From positions 992,001-1,056,000 of the forward strand of contig JAOANU010000002.1 in the NCBI GenBank assembly GCA_034387635.1: DNA of 64,000 bases, given 5' to 3'. The position numbers were made by a program, and so were the translations under genes. This document shows, piece by piece, positions 24,160 to 37,332 of the stretch. A model generated the notes under the pieces. The model was not told the origin of the DNA and did not search any database. It worked only from the letters and a program-made list of their open reading frames with translations. Numbering within the stretch: position 1 is the first letter of the stretch; every line of letters begins with the position of its first letter. The DNA comes from Rhodosporidiobolus odoratus (taxonomy: Eukaryota > Basidiomycota > Microbotryomycetes > Sporidiobolales > Sporidiobolaceae).

Positions 24160-27100
24160 ATGCCATCTCTCGTCCGCAACAAACGTCAGCCAGACCAAGA
24201 CACGCTCGAAACCCTTCAGGAACTCCTCAGCACCCAACTCTCCGCCCTCTTCACCGCCTCACAAACCACAACCGCCTCACACCGCAAACACATAAACACC
24301 CTCCACTCTATCTTTAAACGTTGCGCCGCCGTTACTAGCACGAGCCCAGATGGCAAGTATGTCAGGCTGAGTGGAGAGAAGGCCTTTGGGGAGAGGTTTA
24401 GAGAGATGTTGTTGCATCCCCTCGGGGTGAAAAAAGGTACAGAACAGGCGGATAGGGTCGTCAAGTTCGTCGCAGGATTCGTAGGGTTCGCCGTAGAATT
24501 CGGTACGCTCCTTCATCGTCCCCTATCTCGCTCAACCTCCGGGACTGACGACGCGCGCGAGAATAGACTTGAAGCAGCGCGCCCAGAATGAGGACGACGA
24601 GGAAGGAGAAGATGAAGAAGATGAAGACGGTCCCGCGTCGAGGCTGGTTGCCCAGTTGCTTGCGTTCTTGCTTAGAGGCTTCGAGGCCAAGAACAAGATC
24701 GCTAGGTATCGATGCGTGCAGCTGGTCGCGCTGATGATCAATTCTTTGGGCGAGATTGAGTGCGTTTCTTTCTCTTGTCTTTTCTATGGCTTCGTTACCC
24801 TTTTGGATCGCAAGAACGGAAGGCTGACCTATCGATGGACTGACTGCGCAGCGATGAGTCCTACCACACTCTCAAGTCCGCCCTTCTCGAACGCGTGCGG
24901 GACAAGGAAGCCTCAGTTCGACAACACGCCGTCGTCGCGCTGAGCAAGCTGCAAGACGCAGATGAGGGCGAGGGGAGTGACGAAGAGGAAAGCGACGATG
25001 AGGAGAGCGATGAAGAAGGCGGGAAGAAGGACAAGAAGGAAAAGAAGAACGTGACGGAGATGCTGATTGAAGCATTGGCAGGAGATGCTGCGGCGTACGT
25101 TCCTACTCGCTTTCTTACCCTACTCCCTTAGTAACCCACTGACACTCTCATTCGCAGCGAGGTCCGCCGTGCCGCCCTCTTCAACCTGATCCCGTCTCCA
25201 CAAACCCTCCCTCACCTGCTACGCCGCACCCTCGACGTAGACACTATCAACCGCCGCCTTGCCTTCTCCCACGTCCTTACGGAAATACCTTGCACCCGCC
25301 TCACCCTACAACAGCGTCAAGAAGCCCTCGGCCGGGGTCTCCGAGACCGTGAAGAGAGCGTCAGAAAGGCGGCGAAGAAACTGGTCGCAAAGTGGGTGGA
25401 ACAGGTTCAAGAGAAGGAGGGCGGGATCGAGAAATTTGTGGGGTTGTTCGATGTCTATGATGAGGAGGGAGCGAAGGTCGCCGAGAAGGCGCTTGAGGCG
25501 GTGTTTGAGGTTCGACCAGACTTGGTGGAAGAGGTGGACTTTGATGGTGCGTCTATCCCCTTCGACTCTGCCTATAACCGTATAGCCAACGCTGAACAGT
25601 CTCTAACGCGAGGTTTTGCAGAGGATTTCTACCGCGCCCTCACGCCTTCCCTCGCTTTCCTTTCTCGCGTCTATCTGTCCCAGCTCCGTGCCGCCTCTTC
25701 GCCCGCGCTCGCCGACGTTGAGCCTGTCGTTACCGCTCTCGCTTTCCACATTCAAGCGGCCTGGACCACACTGGTCGTCGTCCTTGAGAGTGAGGAGAAG
25801 GACGAGCAGCGAGAAAAGGAGGGCGAGTTCATCCTTGGCGAGTTGGTGGCCATCGCGGTGGAAGCCGACTACGCAGACGAGATCGGCCGAAGAAAGATGT
25901 TCGAATTGATGCGTGCGTTGAACTCTATCCTCCATTCCTCGTTGATGGTTGACGCAGATTCTTCCCGTTTTTGAAAAGGTGAAATGCTTCAACACTCTCT
26001 CCTACCCGCCGCCCTAATTCCCAGGTGCCTCGACGTCCTCCTCAAGGGTACTCAGAACGAACGCGACTTCATGCGTATCGTGGTCGAGATTGTCCAAGTT
26101 CTCCGGCGCGAATCCGACCTGGTGACCTCTGATTCTGAGCTGGGAGAACCGGATGAGGATTCGAGTGATGAGGAGGAGGAAGAGGACGAGGAGGGAGAAG
26201 GTGGGCCGAGGAAGACGGCGAAAGAGGCGAGAAGGAGGAAGAGTGGGATGCCTAGGGGGCCGCAGGACGCGGAGAAGAGGAAGGAGCTGGATTTGAGGTG
26301 TTTGTTTGTGGTCAAGGCCTTGTTGGAGCGGGTGATGAGTGTGCGAACCTGTCCTACCCTTTCCTTCGCGCGATATCAAGCTGACCTCGTTTGTTCCGAC
26401 TGTACCCAAAACAGGCCCTCCAGGAGAACTCGATGCTGCACGGTCTCGTCGCCGAGCTGATCGTTCCTGCGGTCAAGACGAAAGACTACGACGTTCGCGC
26501 ACAGGGCTTGATCTGCCTCGGCCTGTGCTGCCTCCTCGACAAAACCATGGCGCTCGACTCTTTCCAGCTGCTCGCGAGGCAGAGTGAGGCGACTGAGGGG
26601 GAGTTGCAAGTTAGGGTGCTGCAGACGCTCTTTGATCTTCTGGTACTGCATGGCATCAACTTTGGTGAAGAGCGGGGCTTCGGGGTGCGTTTTCGCCGTT
26701 CTTGCCTTTCACCGTTTCCCCAGTGTTAGCTGCAGAACGCTGATCATAGCGCGCGACCTCGCACAGACGGACATCATCCTCGGGTTCTTGACCTCTTCCC
26801 TCGATCAAGAAGACAACCGCGCCGCCGCCACTGCTGTCGTCGGGATTGCGAAGCTCCTCTTGAGCGGTATGGTGACGGACGAAGAGGTATACTTCCTTCC
26901 TTCTGCCACTTCTGTCCAGTCGCTCACCCCATCCTGTTGCTGCTTCAGATCCTGAACCGCCTGATACTTCTCTACTTCGCCTCCGACACGGTCGACAACC
27001 ACGAACTCCGCCAATGCCTCTCCTACTTCTTCCCCGTCTACTGTTACTCAAACGCGACCAACCAACGTCGCGTCGCCAGCGTCTCGATCAAGGCACTGGC

Positions 27101-27887
27101 AGTGCTGCGAGAGGTGTACGACGAGTTGAAGGACAAGAGCTCGATGGTGACGCCGTTGCAGTTTGGGAGTCAGTTGGTCGAGTGGACCGACCCGCAGAAG
27201 GCGCTGTGAGTTTTCATTTCTTCCTTGTCGTGCAATTGGCGGAGAAGCTCGGGCTGACGAGGTGCCGGGCTGGAAAACAGGGAGGCTGAAGCGACGAAAC
27301 CGGATGAAACGATCCAACTTGACCTCGCGATCAAGATGGTCAAGGCCCTGTACAAGTCCGAAGAGAGTGCGTTGTGCCTTTCCGGTTCCTTCTTCACCGA
27401 TCTGATTGGATGAGCTGACACTGCTGATGCGCCGAGTTGCAGAGGACGCCCGGAAATTGTGGACCCAACTCCTTCCAAAGCTTTACATCCCGGAAGAGGC
27501 GGACGACTTGACCATCAAGGCTTTGCTCGAGCTTGTAGGGGCAGTCAAAGACGTACGTCCCCCTCTCTTGTTCCCTATCTCTCCTCATATACTGTTGAGG
27601 ATCCGTCACTAATCCGCAGTATGGGCTGACAGAACCGACCCCTGACTGATACGGTTCCTCGCAACGCTCTCAATCGGTTCGAGACATCGCTCAACAAGAT
27701 GTTTGGGGCGAGAATTGAGGCGTTGGAGGAGGAGGCGGTCGCAGCGAGTGAGGTTGTGAGAGGGGTCAGGGAATGGGTGGAGCGAGTCGAAGGGGAAGAC
27801 GAGGAAGCTGAAGGAGAGGAGGACGACGATGAGGAGGAGGAGGAGGAAGAAGAAGAGGACGACGAAGAAGAGGAAGAGGAGGAATGA
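24160..27887 (+). CDS. YCG1: Condensin complex subunit 3 (Cnd3/Ycg1, CAP-G)
   Basis: CAP-G is the HEAT-repeat subunit of condensin that, with Brn1, anchors DNA during mitotic chromosome compaction. Family landmarks are the early LLHPLGVKKGTEQADRVVKF, the helix FLLRGFEAKNKIARYRCVQL, ERVRDKEASVRQHAVVALSK, EVRRAALFNLIPSP, the HEAT-like LRDREESVRKAAKKLVAKWV, and the C-terminal FETSLNKMFGARIEALEEE. At least ten short introns split the gene. Acidic inserts sit near 24600, 24960 and 26160, and the protein ends in about 30 almost continuous Glu/Asp residues (27795-27884) before TGA. Exact exon borders in the 26900-27690 part are approximate. Confidence 0.9.
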
Positions 27888-29125
27888 TGCAGGGACTCGG
27901 AGGAGGTCTGCGTTCGCGTTTCTTAGCTGTTGACTTTGTAGTTTAGCCTTACATTGCGTTGAGCGGAGTTTGTGGTTGTATTGGCACCGCGCTCTGTGTC
28001 TTGACATTGATACCACAGCACGTACGGCTTTGAGCAAGAAAGGCGTGTTTGCGGATCCGACGAGGCAGAGCAGAGCAGGTAGAGCAGCTGGCCGATGTGG
28101 CTCTCGTAGCACGACGTAGCCGCTAGCATCCTACTCCTGAGCATGCGAGCCGTAAAGGCGCAACCGAAGACTGGTCAAGAGCCAGCAAAAGAAAAAGAAA
28201 AGAGCAAGAACAGAAAATAGCGCGCCTTCTGCATCGTCCCTCAAGCCGATGGGGCCTGTCTGCAGCTGTTCACGCCCTATACTTGCAGCACTATTGACGT
28301 GAGCGAGTAGGCCAACCGGACGGGACGAGTCGGGGACGCTTAGGGAGTCGTGACGGGGCAGTCGGGATTTTTTCTGGCGGACGTCGAACGGCAGAATGCG
28401 GGAGGACGCCCTTCCGCCATCGCACGTAGCGTGCTCAACGCCTCTTTATCCGGCACAGCGCCGAGTGTACGTCTTTGGTGTCTGTAGCGGGCGAGGCTAA
28501 GGCGAGGTCATGTTGTCCTGCACCTGAACGCGTCTGTACACCGCGGCTGGATGACGGGGTTCTGCACGGGGACGCGGTACGAAGTAGGAGGGGCGGCTGA
28601 GGCTTGTAGTGACTTGTATGATATCTGATTGTTGAGGTGAGTGTAGGTAGACGCGCATTGAGGTCTGGAAGTGAGTGGGCAGACGGGTGCGTGCTGAACG
28701 CGTCTGAGGGAGAGTGAGAGCAAAGTGGAGATCGAGCCGATGGGCTTGCTGTGAGCAGGAGAGGGTGTGGAATGTAGCTGGGCATGTGACGGAGTGCATG
28801 AGAAAAGGGGTTCAATGATGATGGAAAATCTTCGGTGTTTGTTCGAGTCTCGGGCAAACTCAAGCGCGTCGACTCGCAGCGTTTCCCTTCTGTCTCCTCC
28901 CGCGTTTCTCTCTCTGACTCCCACTCTAGGGAACAGAGCTCCTTGTGCACTACGAGCAACAGAGCATCAACAGAACCCACCACCACTCCGCCACTCACTC
29001 CGGTCCACTCACCCGCTCCAGCCCGCCGGACGGTCCCCTTCTCCCTTCCCCTCCCCTTTCTCATCTCACCCCTCTCTCTCTTCCCTCCTAGTCCTCATCA
29101 TCTGTGACGAGGTAGTCTGCCTCTC
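27888..29125. other. Long upstream region of FKS1
   Basis: About 1.2 kb with no supportable gene; several 100-200 codon minus frames are compositional. The last 120 bp before ATG 29126 are an almost pure CT tract, which suggests a leader close to the transcription start; a TCCTAG at 29085-29090 could also be the acceptor of a leader intron. The length suits a regulated cell-wall gene promoter, which is inference. Confidence 0.45.
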
Positions 29126-32100
29126 ATGGCTTACAACCACCCGGGGTACGCTCAACCCTCTCAAGACCCCAGCAACCCCTTTGGGTCTCAGCATGGCCAC
29201 CACCCGCAACAACCCCCTCAACAAGTCTACGGCCAGTCGTACGAATCAAACGACTCGGAAGAGTACCACCACCAGCAATACTCGGTCGATCAACACGGTC
29301 AGTCTCTCCTTCTCACGTCTCGATCGACCTGCACCATCTCTCGGCAACCTGGTTCGATGAGGGGCGCGGCCTTGGCTTGACCTCCTCACTGACCCCATCT
29401 CGCTTGTATCACAGGCGACGGGTCGCAAGAAGGCTACTACGGCGGCGGAGGCTACCAACAGCCGCCAGGTCCATTCCAAGGCAGGTCGGACTCTCCGGCC
29501 GGGTTCACCGACTATGAATCCTCGTCTGGTCACGCTGGCCCGTACTCGCGCCTCCGAGAACCCTATCCGGCATGGAGCAACGAGTCGCAAATCCCGCTCT
29601 CGAAGGAGGAGATCGAAGACGTCTTCATCGACCTCGCCAACAAGTTTGGTTTCCAGCGCGACTCGATGCGCAACATGTACGACCACCTCATGATCCAGCT
29701 CGACTCGCGAGCGTCCCGCATGTCCCCCAACCAGGCTCTCCTCACCCTACACGCCGACTACATCGGTGGAGAACACGCCAACTACCGCAAGTGGTACTTT
29801 GCCGCCCAGCTGGATCTCGACGACGCCATCGGTCAGTCCAACAACGGCGTCGCTCGCCTCGCCCGCAAGGCTTCCCGCAAAGCCGGCGTCAAGAGCGCGA
29901 CTCCCGCCAGCGTCAAGACCCTCGATTCCGCCAAGCAGCGTTGGCAGCAGGCCATGTTGCAAATGTCGCCTTACGACCGAATCCGGCAACTCGCCCTCTA
30001 CCTTCTCTGCTGGGGTGAAGCGGCGCAGGTGCGGTTCGTACCCGAGTGCTTGTGCTTCATCTTCAAGTGCGCAGACGACTACTACCGCAGCCCGGAGTGC
30101 CAAAGTCGCACCGAGCCGGTACCAGAAGGGTTGTACCTGAGGGCGGTGGTTAGGCCGTTGTATCGCTTCATTCGCGATCAGGGGTACGAGACGACGGACG
30201 GCGTGTTTGTCAGGAGGGAGAAAGATCATGAGGACATCATCGGGTACGACGACATCAACCAGCTTTTCTGGTACCCGGAGGGTATCTCTCGCATCGTTCT
30301 CAATGACAGGGTGCGTCGTGTTCCTTACTTCTTGTTCCGATCAGCGACTCACGCAAACCCTTGCGCAGACTCGCCTCGTCGACGTCCCTGCCTCGCAACG
30401 CTTCATGAAGTTCGACAAGATCGAGTGGCACAAGGCCTTCTTCAAGACCTACTTCGAGCGTCGTTCTTACCTCCACATGCTCGTCAACTTCAACCGTATC
30501 TGGGTCCTCCACATTTCGATCTACTGGATGTACACCGTTCGTTGCCCGTTCACTCTCTCTCTTCCTACACAAGCTCACCTTTCTACCCTTACAGGCTTAC
30601 AACTCGCCTACAATCTATACGCCTTCCGGTCAGACCAAGCCTCACCCCGCCGTGCAGTGGTCCGTCGTCGCTCTCGGTGGAGCCGTCGCGTCCCTCATTC
30701 AGCTCGCCGCGACTGTCTGCGAATACTCCTACGTCCCCACCACCTGGAACAACACGTCGCACCTCCTCCGCCGCATGGGAGCTCTTCTTATCTGCCTCGC
30801 TATCACCCTCGCCCCGACCATTTACATCGTCGGCTTCGACCAGACCTCGACCGCTGCCCACATCGTCGGAATCGTTCAGTTCGCTTTCGCCGTCTTCTTC
30901 GTCGTCCTTTTCTCGGTCGTCCCTTCGGGCCGTCTCTTCGGCGACCGCGTGACGGGCAAGAGCCGCAAATACCTTGCCTCGCAAACCTTCACGGCGTCGT
31001 ACCCCAAGCTGAGCACCAAGCAGCGCGTCGCGTCGATCATGCTCTGGGTCCTAATCTTCGGTTGCAAGCTCACCGAGTCGTACTTCTTCTTGACTCTCTC
31101 GTTTGAGAACCCGGTCCGAGTCATGGTCGGCATGAGGGTGCAGAACTGCAGCGATTCGTTGTTCGGCAACGGCTTGTGTCGGTACCAGCCGGCGTTTGCG
31201 TTGGCCATCATGTTCTGCATGGACTTGTGTCTCTTCTTCCTCGATACGTTCTTGTGGTATGTCATCTGGAACACCGGTGCGTCTTTTCCCGCTTGTCTCC
31301 TCTTCTCCGCCTTACTGATTTCCCTTTATCCCTCAGTCTACTCCATCGCCCGCTCTTTCCACATCGGATTGTCGATTTGGACCCCGTGGAAAGGTAGGCT
31401 TGCTCGTCTCTGGCTTTGTCGTCCTCGCTGATTCGAACTTGCCTTGCAGACATCTTCGAGCGTCTTCCCAAGCGCATCTACGCCAAGATCCTCGCAACGC
31501 AAGACATGGAGATCAAGTACAAACCCAAGGTTCTTGTCTCGCAAATCTGGAACGCCATCATCATCTCGATGTACCGCGAGCACCTTCTCTCGATCGACCA
31601 CGTCCAGCGTCTTCTCTACCACCAGGTCCCTTCAGAGCAGGATGGCAAGCGTACCCTACGCGCTCCCATGTTCTTCATTTCGCAGGACGAAAAGGTACGC
31701 GGCCCTCTCCTAACAGAGTCTTGGCGAGTCTGACCCCAGCTCTTCCTCCGCAGGGCCTCAAAACCGAGTTCTTCCCCTCCGGCTCGGAAGCATCCCGTCG
31801 TATCTCCTTCTTCGCTCAATCCCTCACCACCGCCATCCCTGAGCCCCTCGGTGTCGACGCCATGCCCACCTTCACCGTCCTCACCCCGCATTACTCCGAG
31901 AAGATCCTTCTTTCCCTCCGCGAGATCATTCGCGAAGAAGACCAGAACACTCGCGTTACCCTCCTCGAATACCTCAAGCAGCTTCACCCGATCGAATGGG
32001 ATAACTTCGTTCGCGACACCAAGATCCTCGCCGACGAGTCCGCCGACCCGATGGACGAGAAAACGGACAAGAAGACGGACGACATCCCCTTCTACACGAT

Positions 32101-35100
32101 CGGTTTCAAGTCGGCGGCGCCCGAGTACACTCTCCGCACCCGTATCTGGGCTTCCCTCCGCGCCCAGACGCTCTACCGTACCGTCTCTGGCTTCATGAAT
32201 TACTCGAAGGCAATCAAGCTCATGTACCGCGTCGAGAACCCGGAGGTTGTCCAGCTCTTCGGCGGCAACACCGAGCACCTCGAGCGCGAACTCGAGCGCA
32301 TGGCTCGTCGCAAGTTCCGCTTCGTCGTCTCGATGCAGCGTTACGCCAAGTTCAGCAAGGAGGAGATCGAGAACACCGAGTTCTTGCTTCGCGCCTACCC
32401 CGACCTCCAAATCGCTTACCTAGACGAGGAGCGTCCTCGCAAGGAGGGCGGCGAACCTCGCATCTTCTCCGCCCTCATCGACGGTCACTCCGAGATCCTT
32501 CCCGATGGTCGTCGTCGCCCGAAGTTCCGCATCGAGCTGCCCGGCAACCCCATCCTCGGAGACGGCAAGTCCGACAACCAAAACCACGCCGTCATCTTCC
32601 ACCGTGGCGAGTACGTCCAGCTCATCGACGCCAACCAGGACAACTACCTCGAGGAATGCCTCAAGATCCGCAACGTCCTCGGCGAGTTCGAAGACTTCCA
32701 CGTTCCGACCGAGAACCCTTACACGCCGGAAGGTGTCAAGGCTTTCGACAAGGACCCGGTCGCCATCGTCGGTGCTCGCGAGTACATCTTCTCCGAAAAC
32801 ATCGGTATCCTCGGTGACGTCGCTGCCGGCAAGGAGCAGACGTTCGGTACCCTGGCTGCGAGAAGTATGGCCTACCTCGGAGGCAAGCTCCACTACGGTC
32901 ACCCCGACTTCCTCAATGCCATCTTCATGTGCACTCGCGGTGGTCTCTCCAAGGCGCAGAAGGGTCTTCATCTGTCCGAAGATATCTACGCGGGTATGTT
33001 GGCGAACGAGCGTGGAGGAAAGATCAAGCACACTGAGTACTACCAGGTGCGTTCTCCCCCCTTTCCGTTCAAACTCTGTACCAGGCTGATCATCCTGTTC
33101 TCCCACACAGTGCGGCAAGGGTCGTGATCTCGGATTCGGTACCATTCTCAACTTCACCACCAAGGTCTCCTCGGGTATGGGCGAGCAGATGCTCTCCCGC
33201 GAGTACTACTACCTCGGTACTCAGCTCCCGATGGACCGATTCCTCACCTTCTACTACGGCCACCCCGGGTTCCACATCAACAACATCCTCGTCATCCTCT
33301 CGGTTCAGCTCTTCATGTACACGCTCGTCTACCTCGGATCGCTCAACAAGCAGCTTCCGATCTGCCAGTACACGTCCGACGGCCAGTTTGTTGGTGGTCA
33401 GGGTGGCTGCTACAACCTCGTGCCGGTCTACGACTGGATCAAGCGCTGCGTTATCTCCATCTTCATCGTCTTCTTTATCGGTACGCCTCTTCCTTCCTTC
33501 TCAGACTCGGCAGCTAGCTCACCTTGTCTGTTGTGTGCAGCCTTCTTGCCCTTGTTCTTGCAAGAGCTTACGGAACGAGGCGTCATCCGCGCCGTCATCC
33601 GACTCGGCAAGCACTTCTTGTCCCTCTCGCCGGTCTTCGAAGTCTTCAGTACTCAGATCTCGTCGCACTCGGTTCTCAGCAACTTGTCGTACGGTGGTGC
33701 CCGCTACATCGCTACCGGACGTGGTTTCGCGACAACTCGCATTTCCTTCGTCATCCTGTACTCGAGGTTTGCGGGCCCGGCAATCTACCTCGGCTTGAGG
33801 ACGCTGCTGTTGCTCTTGTACATCTCGTTGACGCTTTGGATCAGCCATAGTGCGTATCATTACCCTTTTCCCCTCCTCGCTCACGCTGACTTTGGTTAAA
33901 CCTCGAAGTCATCTACTTCTGGATTTCGATCGTCGCCCTCTGCGTCGCTCCGTTCGTCTTCAACCCTCACCAATTCTCGCTCGGCGACTTCATCATCGAT
34001 TACCGCGAGTTCCTGCGCTGGATGTCGCGTGGTAACTCCAGGGCGCACGCCAACTCGTGGATCGGTTACTGCCGCCTGTCGAGGACCAAGGTTACCGGGT
34101 TCAAGAAGAAGCGCATTGGTCACCCTTCGGAGAAGCTCTCGCCGGATACGCCGCGTGCCAACTGGAAGGTCATCGGTATGTTGCAATTCCTTTTCTCGCG
34201 CTTCGCTCTTCTTTTCCTGACCCATGTTGCGTTTCCGCAGTCTTCAACGAGATCCTCGGACCCCTCGCCCTCGCTGTCATCCTCACCATCGCCTACCTCT
34301 TCGTCAAGTCCTTCGCCGACCCGAAGATTGACGCTCTCCTCCGCATCGCCGTTATCGCCCTCGGCCCCATTCTCCTGAACGCCGTCGTCCTCCTCGTCCT
34401 CTTCTTCGTCTCGCTCTGCGTCGGACCCATGGTCGGCGCCTCGAGCAAGTTCGGTTCGATCATGGCCGGAATCGCCCACTTTAGCTCTGTCGTCGGCATG
34501 ATTGCGTTCTTCGAGTTCTTGTGGGTCCTGGAGAGGTGGGAAGTCAGCCATGCGGTCTTGGGTATCATTGCGACCATTGCGTACGTTCTCTTCTTCTCCA
34601 TTTCAGTTTCCGCTAGCTGACCGTTTCCGTTTCACACCCCTCGCAGCATCCAACGTTGCATCTTCAAGCTCCTCATCTCGGCTGCTATCTCTCGAGAGTA
34701 CAAGCATGACGAGATCAACCGCGCATGGTGGACAGGAGTGAGTTGCTTCGCTTGATCAGATAGTTAAAAGCGTGTACTGACTCTGTGCGTTAGACGTGGT
34801 ATGGACGAGGCCTTAAGGGGTCTGCCTGGTCACAGCCGGCCCGCGAGTTTGTCGTCAAGGTTATCGAAATGAGTCTGTTCTCCGCCGACTTCATTGCGGG
34901 AGTACGTGATCTTCCCCTTTCCCTCCGCCAAGCTGTTTGCTCACCCTCGTTTTCTTCTATTCCGTGCAGCACCTTCTCCTCTTCATCCTCACCATCCCCG
35001 CCCTCATCCCCGGATTCAACACTCTGCACGGCACTGCCCTGCTCTGGCTCCGGCCCTCGCGCCAGATTCGCTCGCCCATCTTCTCCGTCAAGCAGAGGAA

Positions 35101-35330
35101 GTACCGTCGCTCAATTGTCGCGCGTTACGGTCTCCTCTACGCTCTCGTCTTTGCCTTCTTTGCGGCGCTCATCGGTATGTCCCATTTATCTCGCTTCTAG
35201 CATCTCGCCACGCCTGTGCCCCTACCATTTTTCTTCCCTTGTGGCAATTGCTGACTCTTCGCATTCCGCAGTTGTTCCCATCATCCTCAAGGACACAATC
35301 GGTATCAGCATCGACGGTCTCAACCTGTAA
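29126..35330 (+). CDS. FKS1: 1,3-beta-D-glucan synthase catalytic subunit
   Basis: Fks1 (glycosyltransferase family 48) polymerises UDP-glucose into wall beta-1,3-glucan at the plasma membrane, activated by Rho1. The N terminus is Gln/Gly/Tyr-rich ([19 protein letters not shown]). Then come [20 protein letters not shown], the FKS1 domain-1 block [20 protein letters not shown], the first membrane helices, and the cytosolic catalytic region with [67 protein letters not shown] and [21 protein letters not shown] second membrane-rich half ends [18 protein letters not shown] 35328-35330. About 14 introns leave a protein of roughly 1,750 residues, normal for the family. Echinocandin hot-spot segments are at 31087-31113 and 33432-33455 and differ from the Candida wild type. 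Confidence 0.97.
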
Positions 35331-35906
35331 AGCAGGAGAACGCGCTGGCCCATTCTCCTTTTCCCCTTCCTTAGACGCCTTCTTCCCCAATCATTTCGTT
35401 CTTTCCCTTGTGATCCATCTTTTTACCTACAGACAATCGCTTTCTCTCTCGCTGCCTGTGCACGTCCCCACCTCCAAGTAGCTTAGCATTTTCCTTCACT
35501 GCGCACTCGTATACCCTACCTCGCTCTCTCCCTCTCTCTCCATGCGCTCTCGTCGCGCTTTGTGCAACAAATTCGATTGTCCTCGCCATTCTGAGCTGGT
35601 GCTCTACTGGACTAGTTGAGTAGGTCTGCGAGCGTCAAGACTCTGCTAAGCGGGCCGAACAGCGAGAGGAGGCCGGGTTGAGTAGGCCGCCGATTCAAGA
35701 ATAGAGGCGGTTCGCCGTCTTCGCTGACGTGTCTGTCCTAGTGCAAGGCATCGAGACGCTTCGGGAGGTAGTTGGCACTGTGCGCAAAGCGTGGGCGAGC
35801 GAAGACAAGTTGCGCTGAATTGAGAAGGTCATGGCAGGGATGGGCGAAGAGGGTTGAAGGGAAGGAAGGAATGACCACAGGAAAAAGCGTAAGACCGAAG
35901 GTGTAG
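35331..35906. other. Convergent 3' region FKS1 / unrecognised gene
   Basis: CT-rich FKS1 3' untranslated sequence followed by the downstream part of the minus-strand gene ending at 35907. No gene seen. Confidence 0.45.
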
Positions 35907-36888
35907 TCAGTACGGAGCAGCCGCCTCCACGAGGATGGAGGTAGCCAAATGATGGAAGGTGGGAGGCGTGTCAGGATCTTGAGGGGCATATCCACAGTCC
36001 TTCGGACAGGTGTCTGCGAGGAAGAGGGCATGGTAAGACTGAGTCGATCGGAGAGGAGCAAGTGCCGCGACATACTGGTCTTGACGCCGATGTGACGGTC
36101 GTAGTGGCCACGACCTTTGCCGGTTGCACCCTTCAGCTTCATCTCTTTGCCAAGTGGAGCGCAAACGGCACAGAGCTGGGGACGCGAGGGATGAGCTGAA
36201 GTTGTGAGATGAAAAGACTATGGATCCAATGTACCAGCTCCCCCTTCCACAGGTTCAAAGGAGAAGGAGGCGCAGGGGATGCCCGCTTTCTTGCGACGTA
36301 TAGCTTCTCCAGGAGTGGGGTAGTACCGGTCGAACCACTCGTGCTGTGCGCCTCGAGGGAGCTTAACTCGTGCGAGGCTGGTCGAGCTAGAAGGAAGGAG
36401 GACGTACAGCACGTCTGTGCAGAACCTTTGCAGTGTCGCCGACGTTGACCTCGATGCCGCATTTGGTGATTAGGTTAGCTATGGTCGAGGAACTGACGAG
36501 GCTGACATCAACGGTAGCGACCTGGTCGAGGAGGGGAGCACCACGGTGTAGTACATCGACCTGAATCTGAGTAACTGCTCTTTCGAGGTGTGGTGCTTGC
36601 GAGGAATGCTAGAGTCGTCGCTGACCGTCTTGAAGTTTGTGCCGGTAGTAACGTAAGACGGGAGCGAGAGTGGTGGTGTTCAGCGGTCGAGGAAAACGAC
36701 TATGGGCGAAGGAGTCCGACGGGAGAAAAGCAAGACGAGCTCACCTTGGGCGCAGAGAAGCCTTCGGGAGGCTCGTTCGGTTGCAAGAAGGGCCCAGCGT
36801 ATCAGCCAAGGCTGCCAGACGAGACGGGAAAATTGACCAAGGGAGGGAGTAAGGGGATCGCACCTTCGTGATGCATGTTCGACGCCAT
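35907..36888 (-). CDS. Unrecognised seven-exon gene, 228 residues, Cys-rich C terminus
   Basis: Seven exons join without a phase conflict: 36888-36864, 36811-36745, 36699-36626, 36574-36413, 36366-36235, 36195-36076 and 36013-35907, total 687 nt with TGA. Every acceptor is AG and every donor GT. The product starts MASNMHHEALADTLGPSCNR, then LNTTTLAPVLRYYRHKLQDV, LLDQVATVDVSLVSSSTIAN, LKLPRGAQHEWFDRYYPTPG, RRKKAGIPCASFSFEP, and a tail holding CAVC (CAVCAPLGKEMKLKG) and CPKDC (NTCPKDCGYAPQDPDTP), possibly one zinc site. I recognise no family. There is no signal peptide or membrane helix. The intron between exons 4 and 5 is short (46 nt). A different choice of exon 2 would change about 22 residues. 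Confidence 0.55.
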
Positions 36889-37332
36889 GATAGCTGAAGG
36901 TGAGCTTCTGAATGGAGTAGGGCAGAAGGAAGTGAAGAGTGATATGAAAAGAGCGGTAGAAGGGAAAGAGGATGGAGGGGAACAGGAAAACGGCCAACAG
37001 CGCGAGGCCAAAGCAGACGAAGCGACATCTCGCTGAAGTCTGAGACAGCGAGTCGACGCAAAGGTTCTATGTACTGTATCATGACACTGTATTACGCGGT
37101 CAGAACGCGAGATGGTGAGGACTCCAACGAGAAGATGTAGGTGAACAACGGCGATAGGCAGAAGACGAGGCGGATATGTACAGATGGTTTGTAAATGAGG
37201 GTAGGTGAGCTACAGGGTGTTGGATCAATAGAGAGTGTACTCGAGCAGAGAGAAGAGTAGTGACCGTCGATGAACGTAAGAAGAAGAGGAAAAAGGAACA
37301 GAGTCCGTTTTAAAGCCAGTCGCCGTGGTTGC
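36889..37332. other. Region between two minus-strand genes
   Basis: Promoter of the 35907-36888 gene and 3' region of the CPL1-like gene. Minus-strand frames here are CT-rich and unsupported. Confidence 0.4.

Noticed and set aside
23979..24317. 112-codon frame with a hydrophobic, signal-like start
   Set aside because: Overlaps the YCG1 start in a different frame and becomes Pro/Arg/His-rich inside YCG1; no homology seen.
28435..29064. 209-codon minus-strand open frame before FKS1
   Set aside because: Its composition reflects the CT-rich FKS1 leader; no domain or conserved motif.
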